DNA of 64,000 nucleotides from Fimenecus sp963590415 (GCA_963590415.1 CAVAPB010000005.1:28114-92113); one strand, 5' to 3'; positions 48,164-57,050 are shown, counted from the stretch's first letter. Notes: a model not told the origin generated them from the sequence alone. A program made the numbers and translations.

Positions 48164-49659
48164 ATTACACAGTTCCCGAATTTGAAATAGACAGAAATAT
48201 GAACCGTTGCGTTATGTGCGGCGTGTGCGTTGAACAGTGCTCCTACGGCGTTCATCATTTCTCTCAGGACGGTAAGATACTTATTGCCGATGAGGAAAAA
48301 TGCGTTGCGTGCCACCGCTGTGCGGTAATGTGCCCTAAAAACGCAATTAAAATAAAAAAATGTGAAACGGCGTATAATTCCCACGCAAACTGGACGCCGC
48401 AAATTCAAAAGGAAATTCTCAAACAAGCTCGCACGGGCGGCGTGTTGCTTTCGGGCATGTCGAACAACAAGCCCTATCCTATCTATTGGGATAAAATGCT
48501 GCTCAATGCAAGCCAGGTTACAAACCCGTCCATCGACCCTTTGCGTGAGCCGATGGAAATACGCACCTTTTTAGGAAGCAAGCCCGACAAAATCGAGTTC
48601 GACGATAACGGAAATATGAAAACGGTCCTTCCCCCTCAAATTAAACTTGAAACTCCGATTATGTTTTCGGCAATGTCGTTCGGCTCGGTTTCCCTCAATA
48701 CACAAAAAGCTCTTGCCATGGCGGCAGAAAGGCTCGGTACCGTGTTCAACACGGGAGAGGGCGGTCTGCACCCCGAACTTCGGAAATACTCCGACTGTGC
48801 GGCGGTGCAGGTTGCGTCGGGTCGCTTCGGCGTATACAAGGACTATCTTGACAGCTCAAGATTTATCGAAATAAAAATCGGACAGGGCGCAAAGCCCGGT
48901 ATCGGCGGTCATCTTCCCGGAGAAAAGGTTACCGTGGAGGTAAGCAACGCAAGAATGATTCCCGAGGGCTCGGACGCTATCTCCCCCGCTCCGCATCACG
49001 ATATATATTCAATTGAGGATTTGCGCCAGCTAATATGGTCACTCAAGGAAGCAACGCAGTACAAAAAGCCGATTGCGGTTAAAATTGCGGCGGTACACAA
49101 CTGCTCCGCAATAGTTTCCGGCGCGGCAAGAGCGGGTGCGGACATCGTGGTTATCGACGGCTTCAGAGGCGGCACGGGCGCCGCTCCGACAAGGATAAGA
49201 GACAATGTGGGTATTCCCGTTGAATTGGCGTTGGCGGCAGTAGACCAAAGGCTGCGTGACGAGCATATAAGGAATTCCGTGTCGATTGTGGCGTCCGGTT
49301 CGTTCAGAAACTCGGCAGACATTGTCAAGGCAATCGCTCTTGGTGCAGACGCGGTATATATCGCCACGGCGGCGCTTATAGCAATGGGCTGTCATATGTG
49401 CCAGCAATGCCATACAGGCAAGTGCAACTGGGGTATTGCAACTCAACGCCCCGAGCTTGTCAAGAGGCTCGACCCGGACGAGGCATCCGAAAGGGTTGAA
49501 AATCTAATAACGGCGTGGAACCACGAAATCAAGGAAATGCTCGGCGGTATGGGCTTGAACTCAATAGATTCGTTGCGCGGAAACCGACTTATGCTCAGGG
49601 GAATCGGTCTTACGGAAAAAGAGCTCGAAATTCTCGGTATAAGCCACGCAGGCGAATAA
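48160..49659 (+). CDS. Glutamate synthase, FMN/ferredoxin-type central subunit (GltB2)
   Basis: A 499-residue protein: an N-terminal 2x[4Fe-4S] ferredoxin domain (residues 14-70; CVMCGVCVEQCSYG and CVACHRCAVMCPKNA) fused to the FMN-binding alpha/beta barrel of glutamate synthase (about 130-480). The barrel has MSFGSVSLNTQKALAMAAE, GEGGLHPE, GQGAKPGIGGHLPG, GFRGGTGAAPTRIRD and CHMCQQCHTGKCNWGIATQ, the last for the 3Fe-4S cluster. The fused ferredoxin suggests ferredoxin or a similar carrier as donor. No GltD-type NADPH subunit is in this window. Confidence 0.93.
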   Translation: MNYTVPEFEIDRNMNRCVMCGVCVEQCSYGVHHFSQDGKILIADEEKCVACHRCAVMCPKNAIKIKKCETAYNSHANWTPQIQKEILKQARTGGVLLSGMSNNKPYPIYWDKMLLNASQVTNPSIDPLREPMEIRTFLGSKPDKIEFDDNGNMKTVLPPQIKLETPIMFSAMSFGSVSLNTQKALAMAAERLGTVFNTGEGGLHPELRKYSDCAAVQVASGRFGVYKDYLDSSRFIEIKIGQGAKPGIGGHLPGEKVTVEVSNARMIPEGSDAISPAPHHDIYSIEDLRQLIWSLKEATQYKKPIAVKIAAVHNCSAIVSGAARAGADIVVIDGFRGGTGAAPTRIRDNVGIPVELALAAVDQRLRDEHIRNSVSIVASGSFRNSADIVKAIALGADAVYIATAALIAMGCHMCQQCHTGKCNWGIATQRPELVKRLDPDEASERVENLITAWNHEIKEMLGGMGLNSIDSLRGNRLMLRGIGLTEKELEILGISHAGE

Positions 49660-49680
49660 AGCGAAAGCGAGGATAATTAA

Positions 49681-50418
49681 ATGAAAACCGTTATAGCAGG
49701 AAAAAGAAGCTTTCGGCAGGTCAACGAGGATGTGCGAAACAGCTTTGACGGCAACACACAGACCGTGCTTTTGGATGTAAACGGACAACGATATTTAGGT
49801 TGCGCCATGCCGAACGGACGCAGGCTTGAAATACACGGAACTCCCGGCAATGATATGGGCTCGTTCCTCGACGGCGGGACGATTGAGGTGTTCGGAAACG
49901 GTCAAGAGGCTATCGGAAACACGATGAACGCAGGCAGTATCACGGTTCACGGTCATGTCGGAGACACCCTCGGCTACGCTATGCGAAACGGCGAGATTTT
50001 TGTCGAAAGCAACGCAGGCTCAAGAGCAGGTATTCATATGAAGGAATTTGAGGAAATGCACCCGACGGTGGTTATCGGCGGAACGGCAGGCGCATTTCTC
50101 GGCGAATATATGGCAGGCGGCACACTTATCGTGCTCGGTCTTTACAACACCTTGAACCGTAACAATGTGGGAATACACTGCGCTACGGGTATGCACGGCG
50201 GAAAGATTTTCATAAGGGGCGGCGTTCCGAGCGAAAATGTCAGCGAGCACATAACGGCATGCGCTCCCGACAGTGATGACCTTGCGGAAATCGAAAAATT
50301 GGTCGGCGAATACTGCAAGCGCTTCGGTGCAGACAAGGACGAGATTATGTCCGTGCCGTTTACGAAGCTCGTTCCCACCACATCAAGACCCTACGCAAAC
50401 CTTTATACACCGAATTAA
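49681..50418 (+). CDS. Glutamate synthase, GXGXG structural subunit (GltB3)
   Basis: A 245-residue protein formed by the right-handed beta-helix of glutamate synthase (GXGXG domain), with repeated Gly motifs (GNDMGSFLDGG, GQEAIGNTMNAG, GHVGDTLGYAMRNG, GGTAGAFLGEYMAGGTLIVLG). In single-chain GltB this region supports the channel between the amidotransferase and FMN sites. The ATG at 49681 follows CGAGGATAATTAA. It ends the operon before a terminator. Together the three proteins rebuild most of GltB in separate pieces. Confidence 0.92.
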   Translation: MKTVIAGKRSFRQVNEDVRNSFDGNTQTVLLDVNGQRYLGCAMPNGRRLEIHGTPGNDMGSFLDGGTIEVFGNGQEAIGNTMNAGSITVHGHVGDTLGYAMRNGEIFVESNAGSRAGIHMKEFEEMHPTVVIGGTAGAFLGEYMAGGTLIVLGLYNTLNRNNVGIHCATGMHGGKIFIRGGVPSENVSEHITACAPDSDDLAEIEKLVGEYCKRFGADKDEIMSVPFTKLVPTTSRPYANLYTPN

Positions 50419-50437
50419 AAGCGAAACAATGATGTAC

Positions 50438-50466
50438 AAAAGCCACGGAAAACCGTGGCTTTTATT
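50438..50466 (+). terminator. Terminator of the glutamate synthase operon
   Basis: Perfect 11-bp stem AAAAGCCACGG / CCGTGGCTTTT (50438-50448 with 50453-50463), then ATTGTTGTTG. Confidence 0.9.
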
Positions 50467-50524
50467 GTTGTTGATTTATTATTTTTACGGTTAATATGGG
50501 ATTGAAAATAAAACACCATATCCC

Positions 50525-51215
50525 ATAGGGACAGGGCTTGCCCCTGTCCGAATTTGTTATATATCCCACTGCAGACAGCCGCAAGGGCTGTCCCTACGGT
50601 TCACTATAATTTTCAAACTCTATAAAACCGGGCTCCCTCTGACGAGGGAGCTGTCATTTTTCTTCTGAAAAATGACTGAGGGAGAGATACCGAGAATTTG
50701 ATGTTTATTGCCTCTCTCCTTCCGTCACGCCTGCGGCGTGCCACCTATTGCCCTCTTGCGGTGCCCGATTTTGCTTATGCGGCTTGGAGCGCCGCACAAA
50801 ATCGACCGCTGCGCCGACAGATGCTCCCTTTATCCGCCACAGGCGGCGGTCGCATATGTTGCCCGTCAGAGGAAGGCTTAGTTCTGCAAACATTTTAATT
50901 TGATGTTTATTAGCGGCGGGAGCAATCCCCCGCACAACCCGTAGGGGCGACCTGCGGTCGCCCGTCAATTTTCCACAGACATTAAAATCGGGCGAACACA
51001 GTTCGCCCCTACGATATGATATAAATTATAATCCGTGCGAAGCACCCGAAATTTTTCATTCTTCATTATTCATTTTTCACTCGCACGCAAGGGCGCTGCC
51101 CCCGCCCTACTGTGTCATCTCCACCGACTTTTGCCGGATTTTCGGACAGCCGCAAGGGCTGTCCCTACGGATTGTGCGTTGTCGTATCGGTAGGGCGGGG
51201 ACTTGTTCCCGCCGA
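50525..51215. repeat. Mosaic of palindromic repeats between the glutamate synthase and sulfosugar operons
   Basis: No gene lies in 50419-51455. Modules in order: the B pair (about 50527-50548 and 50575-50600); CTCCCTCTGACGAGGGAG with the TCATTTTTCTTCTGAAAAATGA hairpin (50630-50680), continuing to about 50790 as an inverted copy of 19990-20205; a 57-base stretch ending GCCCGTCAGAGGAAG (about 50820-50877) repeated at 63944-64000; a C remnant; A' and A (about 50941-51015); a GTGCGAAGCACCC block (about 51034-51110); B (about 51144-51171); and C (about 51190-51215). Confidence 0.85.
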
Positions 51216-51221
51216 AAAATC

Positions 51222-51375
51222 CGCAAAAGTTGATAGCGACAGTGAGCCGTCGGGAGGGCGTTTACAACCGAGCAGGCGAGCCGAGCGTGATTTTTGCGGA
51301 AAAGGAGGAGTTGCGTAGCGAGTGAGAGACAGCCAAAGGCTGTTGCGAGCGATACGAAGCAAACGACGACGCCGT
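51222..51375. repeat. 155-bp dispersed element, copy 2
   Basis: Same order of segments and orientation as 19651-19806: CGCAAAA, AGCGACAGTGAGCCGTC, GGAGGGCGTTTACAACCGAG, GATTTTTGCGGAAAA, GGAGGAGTTG, a AGCC/GGCT hairpin, and ACGACGACG. Differences are scattered base changes. Confidence 0.82.
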
Positions 51376-51455
51376 GCGCTGCACCCACACTTCTTCACTC
51401 TTCACTATTCACTCTTACCTCGCCAGCAAGGGTAAATAAGCGCTCATATTGATTT

Positions 51456-52652
51456 CTATTTCAAAAACATATATTTCACAACAAGGGCAACGGGTCCGAT
51501 ATAATCCGCCTTATCCTGCAAAGGTGCGACGGAAATGAATTTTTCCGAATACTCCTCGTAATATCCCTTGCAATACGCAATAAATTTTTCAACTGTTTTG
51601 TCCGTGAACATATTGCCGAAAAGCATTACGCCGTCGGGGTCAAAAAGCGTTGCGGCGTTGACCACAGCCCTTGCCATTCGGTTTATGCGGCGGTCGATTA
51701 TTTCCCTGACACTTTTATCAAGACGGATATTCGGGTCGAAAATCATATCAAAGGTGATATTTTCCGCATTGCCGTCCGTCATTTTATAAAGCCTCGGCGT
51801 GTTCTCTTTTGAATAACTCTGCCTTATCCTGCCGAGTATCGCACTCTTTGAGACATGGGTTTCAAGGCAGCCTCTGCGACCGCAACGGCACGGCGTTCCG
51901 TTCGGATGGACGATATAATGTCCTATCTCCGCCTCGGAATTTCCGTTGCTTGAAAAAACCTCGCCGTCAATAACGATTGCCGAACCGACGCCGGGTCCCC
52001 ATTTGATAAACAGCTTATTTTTGTCCTCGTTTTCGCCTGCAAAAACGGTCTGCGCGAGTACAAAAGCCTTGATGTTGTTTTCCACCCTAACATTTACTCC
52101 GAGAGCGTTTTCGAGCACCGATTTTATATTTACGCCCGAGTGCCAGAGTCCGTATTTCCCGACGGTCTCGCCGTTTTCGTTGACCGAACCGACCGTTCCG
52201 ACGCCTGCGCCGATTATTTTCTCACGGGAAACGCCCGATTTTTCAATAACTGCATTAACTCTGTCGGAAATTCTCAGCAGAAATTCTTCCGGCGGTATTT
52301 CGTGGTCGAATTTAATTTTCTCGCTCAACACCCGTTCGCCGGAAATTTTGAAAACACCGTAGGTGCAGAAATCGGCTTCAAGGCTTATTCCGAGCGCAAA
52401 AATGCCGTCGGAATTGAGTGAGAGCAAAATTTTCTTCCTGCCTGCCTTTTGGTTTTCCTCCGCCTCGCCTATTTCGATTATCTGCCCCCATGACAAAAGC
52501 TCACGGGTTATTTTTGTTACGGCGGCAGGCGTAAGCCCGAGCCTTTCCGATATGTCCTTGCGTGAGAGCGTTCCCTCACGGTTGAGCAGATACAAAACCG
52601 CGGCACGGTTAGCGTTTTTTACATCGTTAAGATTTATTCCCGTCGGTTTCAT
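51456..52652 (-). CDS. ROK-family transcriptional repressor of the sulfosugar operon
   Basis: A 398-residue ROK regulator: an N-terminal winged helix-turn-helix (about 10-65; TLSRKDISERLGLTPAAVTKITRELLSWG in part, helix SRKDISERLGLTPAAVT), then the ROK sugar-kinase-like domain with GAGVGTVGS, KWGPGVGSAIVIDGE, SEAEIGHYIV and the zinc motif CRCGRRGCLETHVS. It is the last gene of the eight-gene operon, 14 bases after the TauE/SafE gene. It probably senses a pathway sugar and binds the palindrome at 60527-60555, though this is inference. Confidence 0.9.
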   Translation of the reverse strand: MKPTGINLNDVKNANRAAVLYLLNREGTLSRKDISERLGLTPAAVTKITRELLSWGQIIEIGEAEENQKAGRKKILLSLNSDGIFALGISLEADFCTYGVFKISGERVLSEKIKFDHEIPPEEFLLRISDRVNAVIEKSGVSREKIIGAGVGTVGSVNENGETVGKYGLWHSGVNIKSVLENALGVNVRVENNIKAFVLAQTVFAGENEDKNKLFIKWGPGVGSAIVIDGEVFSSNGNSEAEIGHYIVHPNGTPCRCGRRGCLETHVSKSAILGRIRQSYSKENTPRLYKMTDGNAENITFDMIFDPNIRLDKSVREIIDRRINRMARAVVNAATLFDPDGVMLFGNMFTDKTVEKFIAYCKGYYEEYSEKFISVAPLQDKADYIGPVALVVKYMFLK

Positions 52653-52666
52653 ATTCCGCCCCTTTC

Positions 52667-53404
52667 TTATTTTATGAACAGCGACGCACCCGAAATCACA
52701 AGCAAAACATATGTAATTTTCATAAACAGCTCACGGCTCATTTTCTTGTACAAAAGGTTGCCGACAGCCATTCCGAGAAAAAGCACAACGCTTGCCGCAG
52801 CCGCCAAAATCAGCGTATCACGGGTGAAATATCCGTCCCTGACATCCGAAATCAGGATTATTGAATTCAGTACTATCCATATAGCCGAAATCGTGGCTCT
52901 GAAGGTCTGCTTGTCCTTGAGTCTTCCCGTAAGATAGCTTACAAGCAGCGGTCCGCCGCAAACGAACATACCGTGAACGACGCCGGAGGAGATAAGCAAC
53001 AAATACGATACAACCTTGTTTTGCGGCTTCTCCGTCTCGTTTTTCTTAAAAAAGGTCTTATACACTCCCGAAAAGCCGACAAGCATTACTATACCGCCGA
53101 GGATTTTATAAAGCAGACCCGCATTTCCCGTAAAGAGGGATTTCAGGAATATACCCGCTATAATTCCGACGGCCATAACGCCCATACATTTGATAAATTC
53201 CTTTTTGTCGATATGCTTATATGAAATCGCAACGACATAAATGCCTGCCAAAATTCCGATTAAATTCAATATGGGCTTCGCCGTATCAAAGCCGACAGCA
53301 AGCACGCTCGGGGGCATTGCGAGAACCGTTCCCGCAAAGCCCGTTATACCCTGAATTATGTTTGTGAGAAAGACTATAAGTAAAAAAATCGCTTTTCGTA
53401 ACAT
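52667..53404 (-). CDS. TauE/SafE-family exporter (predicted sulfonate efflux)
   Basis: A 245-residue membrane protein of the sulfite exporter TauE/SafE family with about eight hydrophobic segments. It has the duplicated family motif: FLTNIIQGITGFAGTVLAMP near the N-terminus and SSGVVHGMFVCGGPLLVSYL in the middle. TauE homologues are recurrent in sulfoglycolytic clusters, where they are taken to export DHPS or sulfolactate. The ATG at 53404, preceded by TTGAGGACTGAT, is preferred over a TTG at 53416. It lies 8 bases after the isomerase stop. Confidence 0.88.
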   Translation of the reverse strand: MLRKAIFLLIVFLTNIIQGITGFAGTVLAMPPSVLAVGFDTAKPILNLIGILAGIYVVAISYKHIDKKEFIKCMGVMAVGIIAGIFLKSLFTGNAGLLYKILGGIVMLVGFSGVYKTFFKKNETEKPQNKVVSYLLLISSGVVHGMFVCGGPLLVSYLTGRLKDKQTFRATISAIWIVLNSIILISDVRDGYFTRDTLILAAAASVVLFLGMAVGNLLYKKMSRELFMKITYVLLVISGASLFIK

Positions 53405-53412
53405 ATCAGTCC

Positions 53413-54753
53413 TCAATATTCGCAGATCTCAATGTTGAGCATCTGAGAGAGCGATACAAGCTCATCGTAAATGTCGCCGTAAGCGACTGCGAAGTGCGGT
53501 TCAAAACCTGCCTTAACGCTTGATTTTACGATGCTTTCCGCATTGTTTTGAGTTCTCACGACAACCGATGTTCCGTTAAACTGCTTCGGTTTGTCAAGGG
53601 ATTCGCCTTTACAGACAAAGGCACGGAATTTTCCCTCTGCCGACTTACCTATTCTGAACACCGTTACCTGTTTTGAGGGCTTACAGCCGAACTCCATAGT
53701 CGGTCCTATCTTGCGGTTGCAATGAACGCCTATCTCGGCGCCCGTATCCTCCCTCGCAAGCGAGCAAGCCGCAGTGCCGCAATGCCAAAAAGTTATTGAA
53801 TTTTCCTTTTCGTCAAGCGAAACGGGGTCTCCGAAGAAAACGGGAGATTCCGTAAGCTGCGAACCGATATACATAGAAAGCGCTCCGTAGGTGTCCGCCT
53901 CGCACGAAGCCGCAACGCCCAAATCGTTGAGCATGGCAAGCACGGCGCACACGGGGGTTCCGAATGCTGTAAAGAAATCGGGCCAACAGCGTGAGGAGAG
54001 CGCGCCGATATTGTTATCCTTTACGAATTGCGCATAAGCCTTATAAAGCCGTGCAAAATCTCTGCGGTTCTTTTCGGGCGTGTTTTCAAGCCCAACAGTA
54101 CGCTTTTCGGCGTCAAGAAGATACTCGTTTACCTCCTCGTCCGTATAGCTCTTTGCGGTATCTATAAGCTCCCTTGCCTCAACGGATATGAGATTTGAAC
54201 CGAAGGTTTTTAACATCTCGTTGTCGAGCGCCCTGCCGAAGCCGAAGCCCTGCGGGGTATGACCTACCGATACGATGTTGAGCGAGCGCAGCTGTTTTTT
54301 CATCTTTGCCGCACGGATAACAGAATTTATCTGCTTTTTAACGGCGTCCTCGTCGGGTGAGCCGAAAACATACTGCAAGGGCTCGTCCCTGAACTGCTTT
54401 ATTGTGTTTGCCGCCGAATAAGCTCCCGTGAGGGAATTGAGACGAAGCCTGCCGCCGTCAATTACGGGCTCACGCAGAGTCCAGAGCAGCACGGGACAGT
54501 CGAATTTACGCATTATTTCCGCTGTGTAAGCGGAATTTGCAAAGGTTATGTTCTGCAAAATAATCAAATCGGGGGCTTTGCCGTCCAAAAATGCGTTAAG
54601 CTTATCTATCGACAAGAGCATTTCGTCGGGAACGTCCACCGAGTCGGAAAGCGACTTTAACAAAGCTGCGGATTTTTCAAACTGTATCTGTGCGCTTTCA
54701 AGATGAAATGTCGGCACGCCAATCGGCACATATGCCGCCTTAAATTCTGTCAT
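53413..54753 (-). CDS. L-fucose/L-arabinose isomerase-fold protein, predicted sulfoquinovose isomerase
   Basis: A 446-residue member of the fucose/arabinose isomerase superfamily (COG2407-like). Seen: an N-terminal Rossmann-like part (PDLIILQNITFAN, CPVLLWTLREP), a central NIVSVGHTPQGFGFG, the metal-site ASCEADTYGALSMYIG with Glu and Asp, and ITFWHCGTAACS with His. As I recall, gut Firmicutes sulfo-TAL pathways use an isomerase of this superfamily, not AGE-family YihS, to turn sulfoquinovose into 6-deoxy-6-sulfofructose. With the rest of the operon that is the likely activity. No fuculose kinase or aldolase is beside it, which argues against fucose use. Confidence 0.82.
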   Translation of the reverse strand: MTEFKAAYVPIGVPTFHLESAQIQFEKSAALLKSLSDSVDVPDEMLLSIDKLNAFLDGKAPDLIILQNITFANSAYTAEIMRKFDCPVLLWTLREPVIDGGRLRLNSLTGAYSAANTIKQFRDEPLQYVFGSPDEDAVKKQINSVIRAAKMKKQLRSLNIVSVGHTPQGFGFGRALDNEMLKTFGSNLISVEARELIDTAKSYTDEEVNEYLLDAEKRTVGLENTPEKNRRDFARLYKAYAQFVKDNNIGALSSRCWPDFFTAFGTPVCAVLAMLNDLGVAASCEADTYGALSMYIGSQLTESPVFFGDPVSLDEKENSITFWHCGTAACSLAREDTGAEIGVHCNRKIGPTMEFGCKPSKQVTVFRIGKSAEGKFRAFVCKGESLDKPKQFNGTSVVVRTQNNAESIVKSSVKAGFEPHFAVAYGDIYDELVSLSQMLNIEICEY

Positions 54754-54765
54754 AATTCCAGCCTC

Positions 54766-55428
54766 TCAATATTTCAATTCTTTGTTTTCGCCTATCACGC
54801 CCGCAATGGCGCCCTGCTTTATAAGCGGCTCACGCTCGGGGTGTGCGAGAACCCACTTGTTTTTCTGCAAAAGGAGCTTTGACTCGCTGTCGGTAACCGT
54901 TTTGTTTTCAAGCGGTGTGTTTGTACCCCTCGGCAAAATCACAATGTCCATAAATCCTCGGTCATCCGTCCTGCACGGGGAGAGATGAAGCGTTGTGCCG
55001 TACATTTCTATCGCCGTGCCGCAGGGGACGAAGAACACCCTTGCCTGCTCTGTACGGTAGGTGTTGTCCTTTATGTCATAGCTGTGGCCGAGCACAAGCA
55101 TAAAATCTGTCAAAGCGACATTTATTTCGGGCGATTTATGGTATTCAAACCCGTTATAGGTTGTGTTCCTGCCGTTGCAATAGCCTATCTGTATCTCGCT
55201 CTCACCGAAAACCGTGTTTTTTATTTTTTCGGCTGTTTCGGTTTTTTCCATTTCCGCTACGGACGGCACATAGACATTGCCGTTTTCGGGGATTTCGGTG
55301 TGCTCACGCATATATTTTTCAAGAAGCGAAAAGTCATAGCCTGTTACCACCCTGCCGTACGGGGCAAAAGTCTCGGAAAATACCGAATAAACCCTTAAAT
55401 CGTTTACCTTGTTTAATCTTTCTAACAT
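54766..55428 (-). CDS. DUF4867 cupin-like protein, predicted accessory sulfosugar enzyme
   Basis: A 220-residue protein I place in DUF4867, a family without known function. The sequence is beta-rich with metal-site-like residues in FEYHKSPEINVALTDF (His and Glu), LGHSYDI, and EMYGTTLHLSPC, a pattern reminiscent of cupin or ureidoglycolate-lyase folds. It sits 12 bases before the isomerase gene and 4 bases after the reductase gene, inside the sulfosugar operon. A sugar mutarotase, an isomerase helper or lactonase-like role is possible; nothing in the sequence decides it. Confidence 0.75.
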   Translation of the reverse strand: MLERLNKVNDLRVYSVFSETFAPYGRVVTGYDFSLLEKYMREHTEIPENGNVYVPSVAEMEKTETAEKIKNTVFGESEIQIGYCNGRNTTYNGFEYHKSPEINVALTDFMLVLGHSYDIKDNTYRTEQARVFFVPCGTAIEMYGTTLHLSPCRTDDRGFMDIVILPRGTNTPLENKTVTDSESKLLLQKNKWVLAHPEREPLIKQGAIAGVIGENKELKY

Positions 55429-55432
55429 CTTA

Positions 55433-56290
55433 TTACCTTTTTTCTACAATTTTATATGTAGCTCTGAAATCTTCCTTGCCTATTCCCTCATTCATACCCT
55501 CGTCGTAAACGGCTTTTGCGTTTTCCATACCGGGCATCGGGAAGCCTGCGCTCTTTGACAGACGCTGACAAATTCCGAGGTCCTTGTGCATATTTTCGAG
55601 TGAAAATGCGGTTGTCCAGTTTTCGCTCTTGATGTTCTGTGCCTGACCGTCAAGGTAGAAGTTCTGACCGCCGCCGTAGGAAATTGCGGTTGCGAAATCA
55701 TCAACCGAAATACCCTCTTTTCTTGCGAGTGCAAGGGTTTCGTTGACGCCGTTCTGAATTTGTGCGACAAGCGTGTTGTGGCATATTTTCATCACAAGCC
55801 CCTTGCCGTTTTCGCCCATATGGATTACATTGTTGCCCATATAGGAAAGTATCGGAAGCGCCTTTTCGTAAGATGAATCGCTGCCGCCGACATAAATTCC
55901 GAGCGTACCCGAAATTGCTGCAGGCTTGCTCTTTACGACGGGAGCGTCAACAAAATCGGCGCCCGTTTTCTTTACGAATTTTGAAATTTCAACCGAAACA
56001 TCCGGATCGATGGTGCTCATATCAATGCAGAGCTTGCCGTCTGACAAAAACGGCAGAATTTCCGTATAAACCGCCCTTGAGTGTTCAGACTTCGGAACCA
56101 TGGTGATTATCACATCCGAATTCTTTGCAACCTCCTTGTTGTCCGCACAGGGTACTGCGCCGACTGCGGCAAGCTTTTCAACCTGCGAACGGTTGAGGTC
56201 GGACACAAAAACCTTTCCGTCATGCTTTTTTACAATATTTTCACACATTGACTCGCCCATAATGCCGAGTCCTATAAAGCCTATATTCAT
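55433..56290 (-). CDS. Beta-hydroxyacid dehydrogenase family, predicted 3-sulfolactaldehyde reductase
   Basis: A 285-residue NAD(P)-dependent dehydrogenase of the YihU/GarR family. The nucleotide-binding motif is GFIGLGIMGESM (residues 4-15) and the catalytic Lys is K168 in GLVMKICHNT. The substrate loop is PVVKSKPAAISGTL (residues 117-130), aligning with PVGRTSANAITGTL of YihU as I recall it, so Lys120 takes the place of the YihU substrate-binding Arg. It should reduce 3-sulfolactaldehyde to 2,3-dihydroxypropane-1-sulfonate (DHPS). The gene follows the transaldolase gene after a 57-base gap with an 8-bp hairpin. Confidence 0.85.
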   Translation of the reverse strand: MNIGFIGLGIMGESMCENIVKKHDGKVFVSDLNRSQVEKLAAVGAVPCADNKEVAKNSDVIITMVPKSEHSRAVYTEILPFLSDGKLCIDMSTIDPDVSVEISKFVKKTGADFVDAPVVKSKPAAISGTLGIYVGGSDSSYEKALPILSYMGNNVIHMGENGKGLVMKICHNTLVAQIQNGVNETLALARKEGISVDDFATAISYGGGQNFYLDGQAQNIKSENWTTAFSLENMHKDLGICQRLSKSAGFPMPGMENAKAVYDEGMNEGIGKEDFRATYKIVEKR

Positions 56291-56313
56291 AATTATCTCC
56301 CGTTCTTTATTAA

Positions 56314-56338
56314 GGCGGCGTACTCACAGCACACCGCC
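56314..56338 (-). other. Intra-operon hairpin between the transaldolase and reductase genes
   Basis: On the minus strand GGCGGTGT (56338-56331) pairs with ACGCCGCC (56321-56314), 8 bp with one G-T wobble. No T-run follows, so an RNA processing or stability stem is more likely than a terminator. Confidence 0.6.
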
Positions 56339-56347
56339 CCTTATAAT

Positions 56348-57034
56348 TTATTCGGTTACCGTATTATCCCAAGCCGCCTGAAACTTTGCAAGACCGAAGT
56401 CGGTATAAGGATGATAGAAGCTGTCCTTGAACACCTGGAGTCCTGCCGTTACAATATCGGCACCGGCAACGGCACAGTCAACTATCTGCTTGCCGTTACG
56501 AACCGCGGCGCAGATTATCTCGGTCTTTCCGTAGAAGCCGTAATTCGAGTAAATATCGACTATATCCTGAATGTACTGCGTACAGTCCTCTCCGCTGTTC
56601 TCCTTCCAGCCGATAAACGGTGAAACAAAGAGTGAGCCGTTCTTTGCGGCGATAAGAGCCTGTGAGGGGGAGAAAACAAGTGTAAGATTTGTTCTCACGC
56701 CCTGCTGCTCGAGGCGTCTTGCGGCTGCAATTCCAGCCTCGGTGCAGGGAATTTTAATTACGAAGTTTTTGCACATCGAAGCGATTTTTGTGCCCATTTC
56801 AACCATTTCGTCGGCGTCGTCAAGATGAGGATTTATCTCAACGGAAATCGGGAACTTATCCCAACCCTCAATTCCTTTTTCCTTGACGAAATCGGCAAGC
56901 TCGCCGATTACCGTGTAAAACGGCTTGCCCGAATTCATAATATGGTTGGGGTTTGTCGTAACGCCGTCAATTCCGAAGGTATCGTAAGCCTCACGGATTT
57001 CATCGATTTTTGCACTGTCCAAAAAGTATTTCAT
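56348..57034 (-). CDS. Small (TalC/FSA-type) transaldolase, predicted 6-deoxy-6-sulfofructose transaldolase
   Basis: A 228-residue transaldolase of the short FSA/TalC group. It opens MKYFLDSAKIDEIREA, has GVTTNPN near residue 25, the Schiff-base Lys94 in FVIKIPCTEAG, NLTLVFSPSQALIAAKNG and the SPFIGW loop. In the sulfo-TAL pathway a member of this group moves the C1-C3 unit of 6-deoxy-6-sulfofructose to glyceraldehyde-3-phosphate, giving fructose-6-phosphate and 3-sulfolactaldehyde. Its place between the symporter and the sulfolactaldehyde-reductase-like gene supports that role over pentose phosphate or fructose-6-phosphate chemistry. Confidence 0.86.
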   Translation of the reverse strand: MKYFLDSAKIDEIREAYDTFGIDGVTTNPNHIMNSGKPFYTVIGELADFVKEKGIEGWDKFPISVEINPHLDDADEMVEMGTKIASMCKNFVIKIPCTEAGIAAARRLEQQGVRTNLTLVFSPSQALIAAKNGSLFVSPFIGWKENSGEDCTQYIQDIVDIYSNYGFYGKTEIICAAVRNGKQIVDCAVAGADIVTAGLQVFKDSFYHPYTDFGLAKFQAAWDNTVTE

Positions 57035-57050
57035 TTCTGTATCTCCTTAT

